Source: a virus
Virus record (IMG/VR): IMGVR_UViG_3300040751_001100
Location: 1 to 31,086 of that record
DNA: 31,086 nucleotides
Reading direction: 5' to 3' (one strand)
Under the pieces are notes generated by a model. That model ran no database searches, was not told where the DNA came from, and saw only the letters and a list, made by a program, of their open reading frames with translations. The translations under genes were made by a program, and so were the position numbers. This document shows, piece by piece, positions 7,800 through 14,783 of this stretch (its first letter is position 1; each line of letters opens with the position of its first letter).

Positions 7800-8797
7800 A
7801 CCTTTCTCCACTCACTTAGTTTTGCTTTTGCCATCAATCCATTGAAGGTGTTATTACTTATAATCGCAGAGATTTCATTTACGTCTCTCCCTGCCATCAC
7901 CATGTCATTTATGTCTTTTTCTTCCACATAATCAGGCCATATCACTACTGACCTTCCGGAATCAATCGCACGTTCTAAACGTTTGATATTCTCCGCACTA
8001 CGAGGTTCGTTGTCCCAACAGTATACAGTATTCTCTGCTGTAAATCTAGCAGAATCGGAACCTGCCATTGCGATGGCATTGGGAATGAACATTGCATCAA
8101 TTGGTCCCTCAACAATCACTACTGACTTACTCCAATCTGCAGACTCTAATCCAAAGATCTTAGGTGCGTCTTCGTCCAACATAATCGTAATATACTTAGG
8201 TTGAGACTTACCGAACGCACGTCCTTGAAACCCAATGAGTTCTTCGTGTTCGTTGATGAACGGAATCACAAGTCTGGGTTCATCCTTCTGTATACTAGGA
8301 AACTTGTTTGGCACCATCGTGTTTACCCATCGATAAAACTTAGGTGCGTAAAATAATTTATAATGTTGAGATTTTGGAATACGTCTTTTTTCGACATATT
8401 TCCTTGCAGGATGATCAATTTTTAATTGAGATATTTTATGGATATCTTTTAATTGATTGGTCCACTTAGGTTTACGAATTTTACGAATGTCCACCTTTTT
8501 ATACTTAGGTTTCTCTTCACGTTTTCGATCACCGAACGTTTCCAACACATACTCTTTATGTAGGTGAGGGTTGACGTACTTAATTAAGTTTGATAGACTA
8601 GCACCTTGCGCACAATTATGGCACTTAAAGATATACTTGCCCTCACGTTGGAAGACGTATCCTCGTGCTTTGGTCTTATCTCTTTGGGAATCACCACAGT
8701 ATGGGCAACGGAAGTTCCATAAGTTGTCATTCTTACGTTTGAACTGACCCAGTTGTGCGGATATTAGGTTTAGGTATTTTGCATCAATATAACTCAT
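7796..8797 (-). CDS. 61: DNA primase, T4 gp61-like
   Basis: 333 residues. An N-terminal zinc finger (C31-PY-C34 and C59-HN-C62) is followed by a TOPRIM-type catalytic domain with VVIVEGPIDAMF (residues 226-237, E230 and D234), WDNE (261-264) and KDINDM (294-299). It synthesises RNA primers for lagging-strand replication, working with the gp41-type helicase encoded in block 1. The length matches T4 gp61. ATG at 8797 is preceded by a perfect sigma70-type promoter whose predicted start is the A of the ATG, so the mRNA may be leaderless. AGGTGA directly before the ATG is too close to act as a normal ribosome binding site. The stop overlaps the thyX start. Confidence 0.93.
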   Translation of the reverse strand: MSYIDAKYLNLISAQLGQFKRKNDNLWNFRCPYCGDSQRDKTKARGYVFQREGKYIFKCHNCAQGASLSNLIKYVNPHLHKEYVLETFGDRKREEKPKYKKVDIRKIRKPKWTNQLKDIHKISQLKIDHPARKYVEKRRIPKSQHYKLFYAPKFYRWVNTMVPNKFPSIQKDEPRLVIPFINEHEELIGFQGRAFGKSQPKYITIMLDEDAPKIFGLESADWSKSVVIVEGPIDAMFIPNAIAMAGSDSARFTAENTVYCWDNEPRSAENIKRLERAIDSGRSVVIWPDYVEEKDINDMVMAGRDVNEISAIISNNTFNGLMAKAKLSEWRKV

Positions 8798-8803
8798 TCA
8801 CCT

Positions 8804-8832
8804 ATTATATATGGGAATAAGTGATATGTCAA
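8804..8832 (-). promoter_or_regulatory. Perfect sigma70 consensus promoter before primase
   Basis: Reading the minus strand, TTGACA (8832-8827) and TATAAT (8809-8804) are separated by exactly 17 bases. Six bases separate the -10 box from the primase ATG, so the usual +1 falls on the A at 8797. The -35 box overlaps the stop codon of the upstream 111-residue gene. It probably drives the whole primase-thyX-nrdA-nrdB-glycan operon early in infection through host RNA polymerase. Confidence 0.85.
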
Positions 8833-9164
8833 GAGAAGAAGGTTGCGAAATCCATCTGTGCAACAAAGAAACCAAGTGCGCATGCACCACCAACAACAAC
8901 CCACTTCCATCGTTCAAGTTCGGAAAGTCTTGAGTCCATCTTCTCGTGATGAGACTTGGACTCTTCTTTCATCTCTTTGATTTCTTTCATGATCTCTTTA
9001 TGAGATAATGCAACTTCTTCGTAGAGTTCGTCTCGCAATGAACCAATCCTTTTGTGTAGGGTTTCGTATTGTTCTTGTGCTTCCACACGTCGAGACTCCA
9101 GAAGTTCGAATAAATTAATATCCGGTTGTTCGTAAACAAACTTTGTTAATTTTTGATCTGCCAT
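8829..9164 (-). CDS. Coiled-coil protein with C-terminal membrane anchor (XhlA-like layout)
   Basis: 111 residues. Residues about 20-85 are charged and heptad-like (for example RIGSLRDELYEEV and ELERWKW), and residues 88-108 form one hydrophobic segment (VVVGGACALGFFVAQ). This layout, a coiled coil leading through an ERWKW turn to a C-terminal membrane segment, resembles XhlA-type haemolysin-associated phage membrane proteins, but I cannot prove homology. It lies alone between the late fibre gene and the early primase operon. An AATAAATA motif lies about 80 bases before its ATG, so late expression is possible. A lysis or membrane role is a guess. Confidence 0.6.
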   Translation of the reverse strand: MADQKLTKFVYEQPDINLFELLESRRVEAQEQYETLHKRIGSLRDELYEEVALSHKEIMKEIKEMKEESKSHHEKMDSRLSELERWKWVVVGGACALGFFVAQMDFATFFS

Positions 9165-9202
9165 GTCTCTATTCCGTAAAGATACCAGTCTGTATCAGAA
9201 TT

Positions 9203-9238
9203 TTGACACTCTCCTCTACTATGCAAGAAGTGTGTCAA
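9203..9238. repeat. Inverted repeat TTGACAC / GTGTCAA
   Basis: In the 90-base gap between the LamG fibre gene and the 111-residue gene, TTGACAC (9203-9209) is repeated in inverted form as GTGTCAA (9232-9238) with 22 bases between. Each arm contains TTGACA, a -35-like box, on opposite strands, but neither has a -10 box 17 bases away. It could be an operator or a hairpin at the late/early boundary; nothing more can be said. Confidence 0.4.
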
Positions 9239-9241
9239 TTG

Positions 9242-9249
9242 TATTTATT
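9242..9249 (-). promoter_or_regulatory. Weak late-promoter-like motif AATAAATA
   Basis: On the minus strand this reads AATAAATA, one base from the T4 late promoter TATAAATA, in the gap upstream of the 111-residue coiled-coil gene. It partly follows the fibre gene stop. It is the weakest of the five such motifs because it differs at the first base and is followed by C rather than G. Confidence 0.35.
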
Positions 9250-9254
9250 AAAAG

Positions 9255-11783
9255 TTATGATTCTGCCTGATATATTCGACCTTGAGTTGAAGTAGGTGGT
9301 GTAAAGTTAGTGGTGTACTTTGCAACACCTTTGAGGATTTGGAGGTTTTCGATGTATCCATTTACAGCATATTCTGCACCACTGGCTTGTACATTTTCAT
9401 AATTTGCTCCAATACATAATGGTAGAGATGTGTCTTTGAGAGTAATACTAATTGTTGCGGACATCTTTGCAACACCGTCAATAAACACCTTAAAATCATT
9501 GCCACTCCTAGTTACTGCAATATGGTGCCAAGTATTTAATGTAAGTCCATGATTAGATGTGTTTAATGTAGTAACAGCATTGGTACCGTCTGATGACATA
9601 TAAAAAACTAAGTTAGATCCATCCAATGCTAAAATAAAAGACCTTCCGACCGATGCCGGATTTCCCCATTTACTTATCCACGAGGTTCCAGCTGACCCTC
9701 TTGCAGTATCATAAACAAACATCTCAATAGTAAAATCGGAGGATCCCAAATCAAAGGTACTATTATCAGACAAAGTCGCATAGTCACTCGACGTACCACC
9801 AAAATACATCGCAGTATCAGCAAACTTCGTCTGAGTAGTAGATGTTGCAGTACTACCAACAAGTGTCAGGGTATTTGTTCCAGTCTTATCAAAGATACCT
9901 GCGTTGTCCATTGGAAGGTACAAGGATGCGTTGGTGTTATTGATTGGTAATGTTGGAACTGTTACTGAGGTAACACCAATAGCCTTAGTTATTTTAAGAT
10001 CAGAAATATAACCTGCCATCCTTCCATTTGCATTGTTTGCATCATCACCAATTCTCCAATCATTAGTAGTTAAATCGTAATTATTTGTGTCTGATACGGA
10101 TAAGACTTGTGACCCATCAACAAAAATTTTAGCAACTCCACTGGATCTTGTTGCAACAACATGGTGCCATTGATTATTAATTATACCTGCTCCAGTACTG
10201 GTTTTAATTTGTCCTGCACTATTGAACAACATAATTTCATTAGAATTAGTATAATATAAACTCCATCCATTAAATGGAGTACCATTTCCACCAACAATAC
10301 TATGGTACGAGGATGTTGGTGTTGCTGTTCTATAAATCCAACACTCAATAGTAAAGTCTCCTGTTCCAAATTCTAATGTCGGGTCTTCAGTCCCTTGAAT
10401 ATAATCTGACGATCCATCAAAATAAGTCGACCCCTTATTCTCTCCCACCGCATACTCAGACTCTTGACCGAATGGGTTGAAGGCGGAGACTTGCGGTAAA
10501 ATACTACCTAAAGTTTCAACAGTAGTTGTTAAAGAACCTCTATTCTTAAATGAATTTCCTGCGTTGAGAAGTAATACTGTATTAGCAGTTACTGACAAGG
10601 GTCCAGTAGGAACAGTAAAGTTTGATGTATATATCGCATCTCCTTTAATTACTCTAAAGTTCGAAATCCAACCCGGCCAAACACCCGCACCATAATTCCC
10701 AACGTCAACAAAATCGACTTCACTAAAATCATAGGTATATGATGCTATCGTTTGTTTAGCAACACCATTAATATACCATACAAGAGTTCCACTGCTTCTA
10801 ACAAAGGCGTGGTGCACCCACTCATTTAATGGATTTGCAGAGTTAGCATAAGTTACTGTAACAGGGCTCTCTGGGTATGGAAAAAGTTCCCATACTTCTG
10901 GAGTTACGGCATTTCTAAGCATAAATCTATAAGCCCCTGAAGTACTATTAAAGTTAAATAAAGCATCTCGATCTACGTTAACATATGATTTACACCAAAG
11001 TTCAATTGTAAAATCTCCCGTGCCAATACCAAGAGATGAAGGAAATGTATGTTTCAGCCTCGTGGTTGTGTCATTTGCACCATCTAAAAATACACTCCAG
11101 TTATCCAGATATGGATGGAACGCAGTTTGGATTGGTGATCCGGTTGCTGTAACAGTATGAGCATTCGTCGAACGATCAACGAACGTACTGTTGTCTAAAC
11201 TATTTGTGCTTGATGTTCCAATAGACAACACGGTCTCATCCCATAATGCTGATATATAACCGACAGTCAAAGTCACAGTTCCGAATGTTTGGTCAATACC
11301 ATCAGTTGCAGTTAGTGTAATATTTGCACTGTAATCTGTTGCAGACAAGTTTTCAACAGTCACTGTACTGTTTGATGTATACAACGTGACGTTTGCTTGG
11401 GAAGTATTGGCAGTCGTTGTCATGGTCACAGTAGGTTCTGGTCCATCTGGGTCCGATGCAGTATAAGTGAAGTTAATTGTATTTCCAGTTGCGCCCAATG
11501 AAATATCCGACACGCTGATACTCAATGATGGTGACTGATTAATCAATGCGACTGAATACCAACCAACACCATTAGTAATAAACAGTGTATTCCCAACTAA
11601 TGCGAACTCACCAAATGTCAAATCTGTTTTAGGTAACGATGCAGTATTCGCATACTGAGTAGCACCACCAGAACCACCAGTTAAAGGTGCACCACCAACC
11701 GTGACACCAGTTCCAGTGATTGTTGTGTTTCCAACTGAGAGGGTGTCACCTGTCAGATTGTTGAAGTTGACCTTTTGTACCAT
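9255..11783 (-). CDS. Fibre/adhesin-like virion protein with three LamG-type domains
   Basis: 842 residues. Residues 1-85 are a phage-structural type N-terminus (VGNTTITGTGVTVGG). Residues about 86-175 form a cadherin/Ig-like beta domain with TASDPDG and TATDG. Then three concanavalin/LamG-like domains follow at about 225-395, 445-610 and 655-830, each with FTIE(L/C/M), a W-H-H strand and a (Y/V)I(N/D)G turn, and each ending in a YISDLKI-like strand. Such domains bind glycans, so this is probably a receptor-binding or decorating protein. It starts inside the end of the lipoprotein gene (38-base overlap) and is the last gene of the late block. The three domains are diverged, so duplication is not recent. 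Confidence 0.8.
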   Translation of the reverse strand: MVQKVNFNNLTGDTLSVGNTTITGTGVTVGGAPLTGGSGGATQYANTASLPKTDLTFGEFALVGNTLFITNGVGWYSVALINQSPSLSISVSDISLGATGNTINFTYTASDPDGPEPTVTMTTTANTSQANVTLYTSNSTVTVENLSATDYSANITLTATDGIDQTFGTVTLTVGYISALWDETVLSIGTSSTNSLDNSTFVDRSTNAHTVTATGSPIQTAFHPYLDNWSVFLDGANDTTTRLKHTFPSSLGIGTGDFTIELWCKSYVNVDRDALFNFNSTSGAYRFMLRNAVTPEVWELFPYPESPVTVTYANSANPLNEWVHHAFVRSSGTLVWYINGVAKQTIASYTYDFSEVDFVDVGNYGAGVWPGWISNFRVIKGDAIYTSNFTVPTGPLSVTANTVLLLNAGNSFKNRGSLTTTVETLGSILPQVSAFNPFGQESEYAVGENKGSTYFDGSSDYIQGTEDPTLEFGTGDFTIECWIYRTATPTSSYHSIVGGNGTPFNGWSLYYTNSNEIMLFNSAGQIKTSTGAGIINNQWHHVVATRSSGVAKIFVDGSQVLSVSDTNNYDLTTNDWRIGDDANNANGRMAGYISDLKITKAIGVTSVTVPTLPINNTNASLYLPMDNAGIFDKTGTNTLTLVGSTATSTTQTKFADTAMYFGGTSSDYATLSDNSTFDLGSSDFTIEMFVYDTARGSAGTSWISKWGNPASVGRSFILALDGSNLVFYMSSDGTNAVTTLNTSNHGLTLNTWHHIAVTRSGNDFKVFIDGVAKMSATISITLKDTSLPLCIGANYENVQASGAEYAVNGYIENLQILKGVAKYTTNFTPPTSTQGRIYQAES

Positions 11784-12162
11784 CGTCCGTCACTGCCTTT
11801 TCGTAGTAAATGATTACCTGAGTTTGTTGATTCAGAAATCGTTTTAATTCTGATATATTTAGTGCGAGGTTTTCGTAGTCTCGCATCGATAATGCAACAA
11901 ATGCAACGTCCCCATGAATTTCTTTGAATTCTACTAGGAACGATTCCAAGTTGTCTTCTGTGACAACGTAGACTTTTGTATCAGTTAACTGTACTGGTTT
12001 CGGTCTCGATACTGTCGGTATCTGCACCTTCTCCAACTTTGTCACCACCTTCACTTCCGGTTCCGGTTGGGACATCAGACTGCAACCAGTCAGGGAGATT
12101 AGGATCAGAAACCCCACCAGTGTCTTCAACAATTGACCGCCATAGTTTTGCTGTCGCACCAT
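11746..12162 (-). CDS. Lipoprotein, probable outer-membrane spanin (Rz1-like)
   Basis: 138 residues. The N-terminus is a lipoprotein signal: basic start, hydrophobic LLKTLVGFLILISL, and lipobox LTGC with C27 as the lipidated residue. The mature part begins with a proline-containing stretch (QPEPE, VQIPTVSRPKPVQ) as in Rz1-type spanins, then a mixed domain. Its first 182 bases lie inside the 3' part of the upstream TM/coiled-coil gene in another frame, the overlapping Rz/Rz1 arrangement. The pair would fuse inner and outer membranes at the end of lysis. At 138 residues it is longer than lambda Rz1 (60 residues). Host must be Gram-negative if this is right. Confidence 0.7.
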   Translation of the reverse strand: MVRQQNYGGQLLKTLVGFLILISLTGCSLMSQPEPEVKVVTKLEKVQIPTVSRPKPVQLTDTKVYVVTEDNLESFLVEFKEIHGDVAFVALSMRDYENLALNISELKRFLNQQTQVIIYYEKAVTDDGTKGQLQQSDR

Positions 12163-12487
12163 TCATCCTACCTTCTAATTTTGCCGCATCTTTCATTGCG
12201 TCTTGCACTAAATCTAATTGTCTTAATTTGTTTCTCAAGTCGTCACCATATTGTTCTGCCTTTCGCAGTTTCTGCGACAACTCGTTCATCAATTCTTGAT
12301 TCTTTTCCATCTCATCTTTCATGAGGTCCATACTTTCATTCGCAGTATCGATAGCAACCTCTAACTTCGCATTGTTCTCACGTAGTATCTCGATACGTGC
12401 TTGTGTGTCCTTGTAATACCACATTGCACCGTACCCTACCCCACCAAGGATTCCGAGGATAATGATCAGTGCGTAGAGTTTAAGCAT
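11981..12487 (-). CDS. Probable inner-membrane spanin (Rz-like)
   Basis: 168 residues. Residues about 2-22 form a single N-terminal membrane anchor (LYALIIILGILGGVGYGAMW), followed by a long charged coiled coil (about 28-95) and a flexible Gly/Asp/Thr-rich tail. This is the layout of an i-spanin such as Rz. ATG at 12487 was chosen with GAAGAAGAG before it; a TTG at 12502 is the alternative. Its last 182 bases overlap the lipoprotein gene in another frame, supporting a spanin pair. The start overlaps the end of the upstream 140-residue gene. No endolysin or holin is recognised beside it. Confidence 0.7.
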   Translation of the reverse strand: MLKLYALIIILGILGGVGYGAMWYYKDTQARIEILRENNAKLEVAIDTANESMDLMKDEMEKNQELMNELSQKLRKAEQYGDDLRNKLRQLDLVQDAMKDAAKLEGRMNGATAKLWRSIVEDTGGVSDPNLPDWLQSDVPTGTGSEGGDKVGEGADTDSIETETSTVN

Positions 12488-12888
12488 CTCTTCTTCTTCC
12501 AAATTGTCATATACGATTCAACTGCTAACTCTGGGTTCGGTGTCTTAAAGTTCTTCTTGCGCATGATTGTTTTCGCAACCAACTCCAACTCACCATTCTT
12601 GAAGTTCAGCACGAAAGGCATATTAATGTCAGTGCGCATATCCTTGATGACTGCCTCTGCATCTGGTCCCATCTTAGGAATCTTCTTACCGTGTTTCGCA
12701 AACGTCTGCTTGAACAACCGTGTCAGTTCCGCAGTGGTAATCTGTTTCTTGTTGCGTTCGTCGTTGACACGATCCAAGAAGTGTCGTGTGAACTCTACGT
12801 CAATACCAACCTTTGCGAATATCTTGTCCGCATATTTTTCGATCTGATCCAAGTCGGACTTGGTAATGAACTTCTCAGTGAGAATCAT
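12466..12888 (-). CDS. Conserved hypothetical protein of T4-like marine phages
   Basis: 140 residues, basic, mostly helical, no membrane segment or signal peptide. The central part reads as a compact domain: FTRHFLDRVNDERNKK near residues 33-48, then IPKMGPDAEAVIKDMRTD and MPFVLNFKNGELELVAKTIM. I have the impression of this family in other T4-like marine phages near structural genes, without a known function. Its ATG overlaps the upstream stop as ATGA and its 3' end overlaps the i-spanin gene, so it lies in the late unit. Packaging, structural or regulatory roles cannot be separated from sequence. Confidence 0.65.
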   Translation of the reverse strand: MILTEKFITKSDLDQIEKYADKIFAKVGIDVEFTRHFLDRVNDERNKKQITTAELTRLFKQTFAKHGKKIPKMGPDAEAVIKDMRTDINMPFVLNFKNGELELVAKTIMRKKNFKTPNPELAVESYMTIWKKKRCLNSTH

Positions 12889-13439
12889 TTTAATCCCATC
12901 TTCTTGAGGAAATCATTACGTTCCTTGATCTTCTGACGTTTGTTCTTATTTTCCATGTACCGACGTAAGAATGCTTTCATATCTTTCTTACGTGCATCTG
13001 GTTTCCAATGAACTTTATCGTCACCAGTACCTGCGACGTTGGCACCAGTTGCATTAGTTGGTGCGTCTTCCATGAGTTCTTTCAAATTTTTTCCGGTTGC
13101 TTCTTCTAGTTCATTCATGGCAGTGTACCATCCTTCAACAAGTTCTTCTTCGGTGTAATGTTTTTTTGGATTAGAAGATTCCCTAATCAAAAAAAGTGCC
13201 GCGGCATAACTGCCTAATTTAGACCGACCACCCGGAACTTTCTCGACCAGTTTTTTAATATTAAAAACGAGACGATCAAAATATCCATAAGACTCTTCTT
13301 CTTCACGAGTCTTTGGATCTTTTATTTTCTTACCTTTTTCATCAATGATGCCCAGTTTAAACGCATCGGTTTCATCAAAAGGTGTTACTAACCTTTTAAT
13401 AAACTGGTAGATAAAAATTAAATCAACTGCCTTGTTCAT
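12885..13439 (-). CDS. Conserved hypothetical protein, probable virion-related
   Basis: 184 residues. A helical N-terminal half (AVDLIFIYQFIKRLVTPFDETDAF, then GYFDRLVFNIKKLVEKVPGGRSKLGSYAAALFLIRE) is followed by a Gly/Thr/Ala linker around residues 125-140 and a very basic C-terminus (KAFLRRYMENKNKRQKIKERNDFLKK). I do not recognise a named function. It overlaps the next upstream gene by 17 bases and the downstream gene as ATGA. A basic helical tail could bind DNA or scaffold proteins, but that is only inference. Its place among fibre-type and spanin-type genes supports late expression. Confidence 0.65.
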   Translation of the reverse strand: MNKAVDLIFIYQFIKRLVTPFDETDAFKLGIIDEKGKKIKDPKTREEEESYGYFDRLVFNIKKLVEKVPGGRSKLGSYAAALFLIRESSNPKKHYTEEELVEGWYTAMNELEEATGKNLKELMEDAPTNATGANVAGTGDDKVHWKPDARKKDMKAFLRRYMENKNKRQKIKERNDFLKKMGLK

Positions 13440-13827
13440 TGATCGTTTGCCTTATTACTTTTACAACAGTATTATCTAAACTAATATCCGAATCTATGAT
13501 ATATTTTCCATCAACTTTTCCGATGTTAGTGGTCCAATAGTTTAGTGCCATCAAAAAAGGTTTTAAACAATCCAAGTGATCAGACAGTTTTAAAATCAGC
13601 ATCCGTGTCAGTGCACGTGGTTCAAAAGTATTATAAAGAACCATAATATGATTTATGATTAACCTGTCTTTTAACTCACCTGTTTCTTTGTACTTTCTAA
13701 ACAGTCGTTTTAAATATCCTATTCTTTTCAAATCGTCATGAAATTCTAACACATCGGTGCAGTTAGGATTTGTATAGTTTTTCATAGCAAAAATCTGAAA
13801 ATTACTTTCAGTCAAATTTTCAAACAT
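13423..13827 (-). CDS. Conserved hypothetical protein of T4-like marine phages
   Basis: 134 residues. N-terminal FAMKNYTNPNCTDVLEFHDDLKRIGYLKRLFRKY (residues 13-46) is followed by an alternating helical region with KDRLIINHIMVLYNTFEP and by IGKVDGKYIID. No catalytic motif, signal peptide or membrane segment is visible. The composition suggests a helical cytosolic protein. I associate this pattern with conserved late genes of marine T4-like phages but know no function. It sits 3 bases after the upstream structural gene and overlaps the downstream one by 17 bases. Confidence 0.62.
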   Translation of the reverse strand: MFENLTESNFQIFAMKNYTNPNCTDVLEFHDDLKRIGYLKRLFRKYKETGELKDRLIINHIMVLYNTFEPRALTRMLILKLSDHLDCLKPFLMALNYWTTNIGKVDGKYIIDSDISLDNTVVKVIRQTINEQGS

Positions 13828-13830
13828 AAA

Positions 13831-14400
13831 TTAAAAATCACTCAGTGTTACTCTTTTTATAGTATTCTCGTCTGTAGCAACATACAAGTGCGTATTACTG
13901 TAAAATATAGAACCCGCACTAATCCCTTCATTCAATGCATTTGATGATGCGGGGTCAGTTGCTTTACCTCGCAAAATAAAAGTATTTGCTGATACAGAAG
14001 TATTTGCAAAAAATGTATTTGCAATTGCAGATTGTATAATATTTGCCGACAAAATAGTTTGGTCATTTACTCTGGCATTATCAGAACTTTTTTGCAGTGT
14101 CTGTGCTTGATAGGTATTCAATAATACCAAAGTGTTAGAAACATCGATTTTATTATTGAATTGTAAGGTTGCGTTTGCAACTTGCAATCTATCGTTGATC
14201 CCCGCACCTACACTGACACCATTTGCTACTAGACCTGCAGTGAACACGGTGTCAATGTTTACGTTCCCTAAAAAATTACCAACGGCAATTTTGCGTGAAG
14301 TAGGACTTCCGTCAGGATCATTGACAACCATCAGAAGGTCATCACTACTTACATTTACGAGCGGAGTTAAATCCGAAACCTTCTTATCTTGTACTGCCAT
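13831..14400 (-). CDS. Virion structural / short fibre-like protein
   Basis: 189 residues. The start DKKVSDLTPLVNVSSDDLLMVVNDPDG resembles the N-terminal attachment region of phage fibre proteins (KISDLTP...DDLLVVVD). The rest is rich in N, T, S and A with repeated short motifs such as VSNTLVLL, VSANTFIL and ANTFFANTSV, as in the neighbouring fibres. It probably forms a trimeric beta-structured piece of the tail or capsid surface. AAGGA lies 7 bases before the ATG; the gap to the gene before it is 10 bases, so it is in the late unit headed at 14783. Confidence 0.7.
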   Translation of the reverse strand: MAVQDKKVSDLTPLVNVSSDDLLMVVNDPDGSPTSRKIAVGNFLGNVNIDTVFTAGLVANGVSVGAGINDRLQVANATLQFNNKIDVSNTLVLLNTYQAQTLQKSSDNARVNDQTILSANIIQSAIANTFFANTSVSANTFILRGKATDPASSNALNEGISAGSIFYSNTHLYVATDENTIKRVTLSDF

Positions 14401-14410
14401 TAGTTATTCC

Positions 14411-14749
14411 TTAGTTCTCTTCAGGTGCAACTGCATCATCTGCCGCATCACCAGTAATCGAACCACCTGCAACAAGTGTTTCATACTGCACACGACCTGC
14501 ACGACCACCAGTGCCTTCCTTACGGAGCACCCATCCTGCATGTGTTACTGCGTCGACTTCGGTATCAGCAGTGTTTGCATATGCCATTTCATCTGCCGAA
14601 ATTCCGAATACACCAACTTTAAGGTCTGTGATTACGTCATCTTCAGTAGTATTAAGAAACAGTTCAGTCTGGTTCTTAGTTGAGTTGAGTGTAGTATTAG
14701 CATACCGAGGTGAATCGGATGCTTGGTCTGTACTTCCCCATTGTGCCAT
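14411..14749 (-). CDS. Small virion-associated protein, marine T4-like family
   Basis: 112 residues beginning MAQWGSTDQASDSPRYA, a start I associate with a small structural protein family in cyanophage-type T4-like phages; the C-terminal WVLRKEGTGGRAGRVQYETLVAGG segment also fits that pattern. It is acidic at its end (DAADDAVAPEEN). No transmembrane segment. It is the first gene after a CATAAATA late-type motif and has AGGAG 7 bases before the ATG, so high late expression is likely, as expected for a capsid or tail component. Confidence 0.68.
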   Translation of the reverse strand: MAQWGSTDQASDSPRYANTTLNSTKNQTELFLNTTEDDVITDLKVGVFGISADEMAYANTADTEVDAVTHAGWVLRKEGTGGRAGRVQYETLVAGGSITGDAADDAVAPEEN

Positions 14750-14775
14750 TGTTATTCTCCTATTGAGTTATTTAC

Positions 14776-14783
14776 TATTTATG
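14776..14783 (-). promoter_or_regulatory. Late-promoter-like motif CATAAATA
   Basis: The minus strand reads CATAAATAG, one base from the T4 late -10 element TATAAATA. It overlaps the stop of the 835-residue gene and lies 27 bases before the ATG of the small virion protein gene, a spacing that fits a short leader containing its AGGAG ribosome binding site. It would start the unit 14749-9255. Confidence 0.65.

Noticed and set aside
9181-9196. GATAC/GTATC hairpin in the gap before the 111-residue gene as a terminator
   Set aside because: Only a 5-bp A+T-rich stem followed by three T on the minus strand; too weak to call.
10181-10369. Minus-strand frames inside the LamG fibre gene
   Set aside because: They are out-of-frame shadows without start signals or recognisable features.
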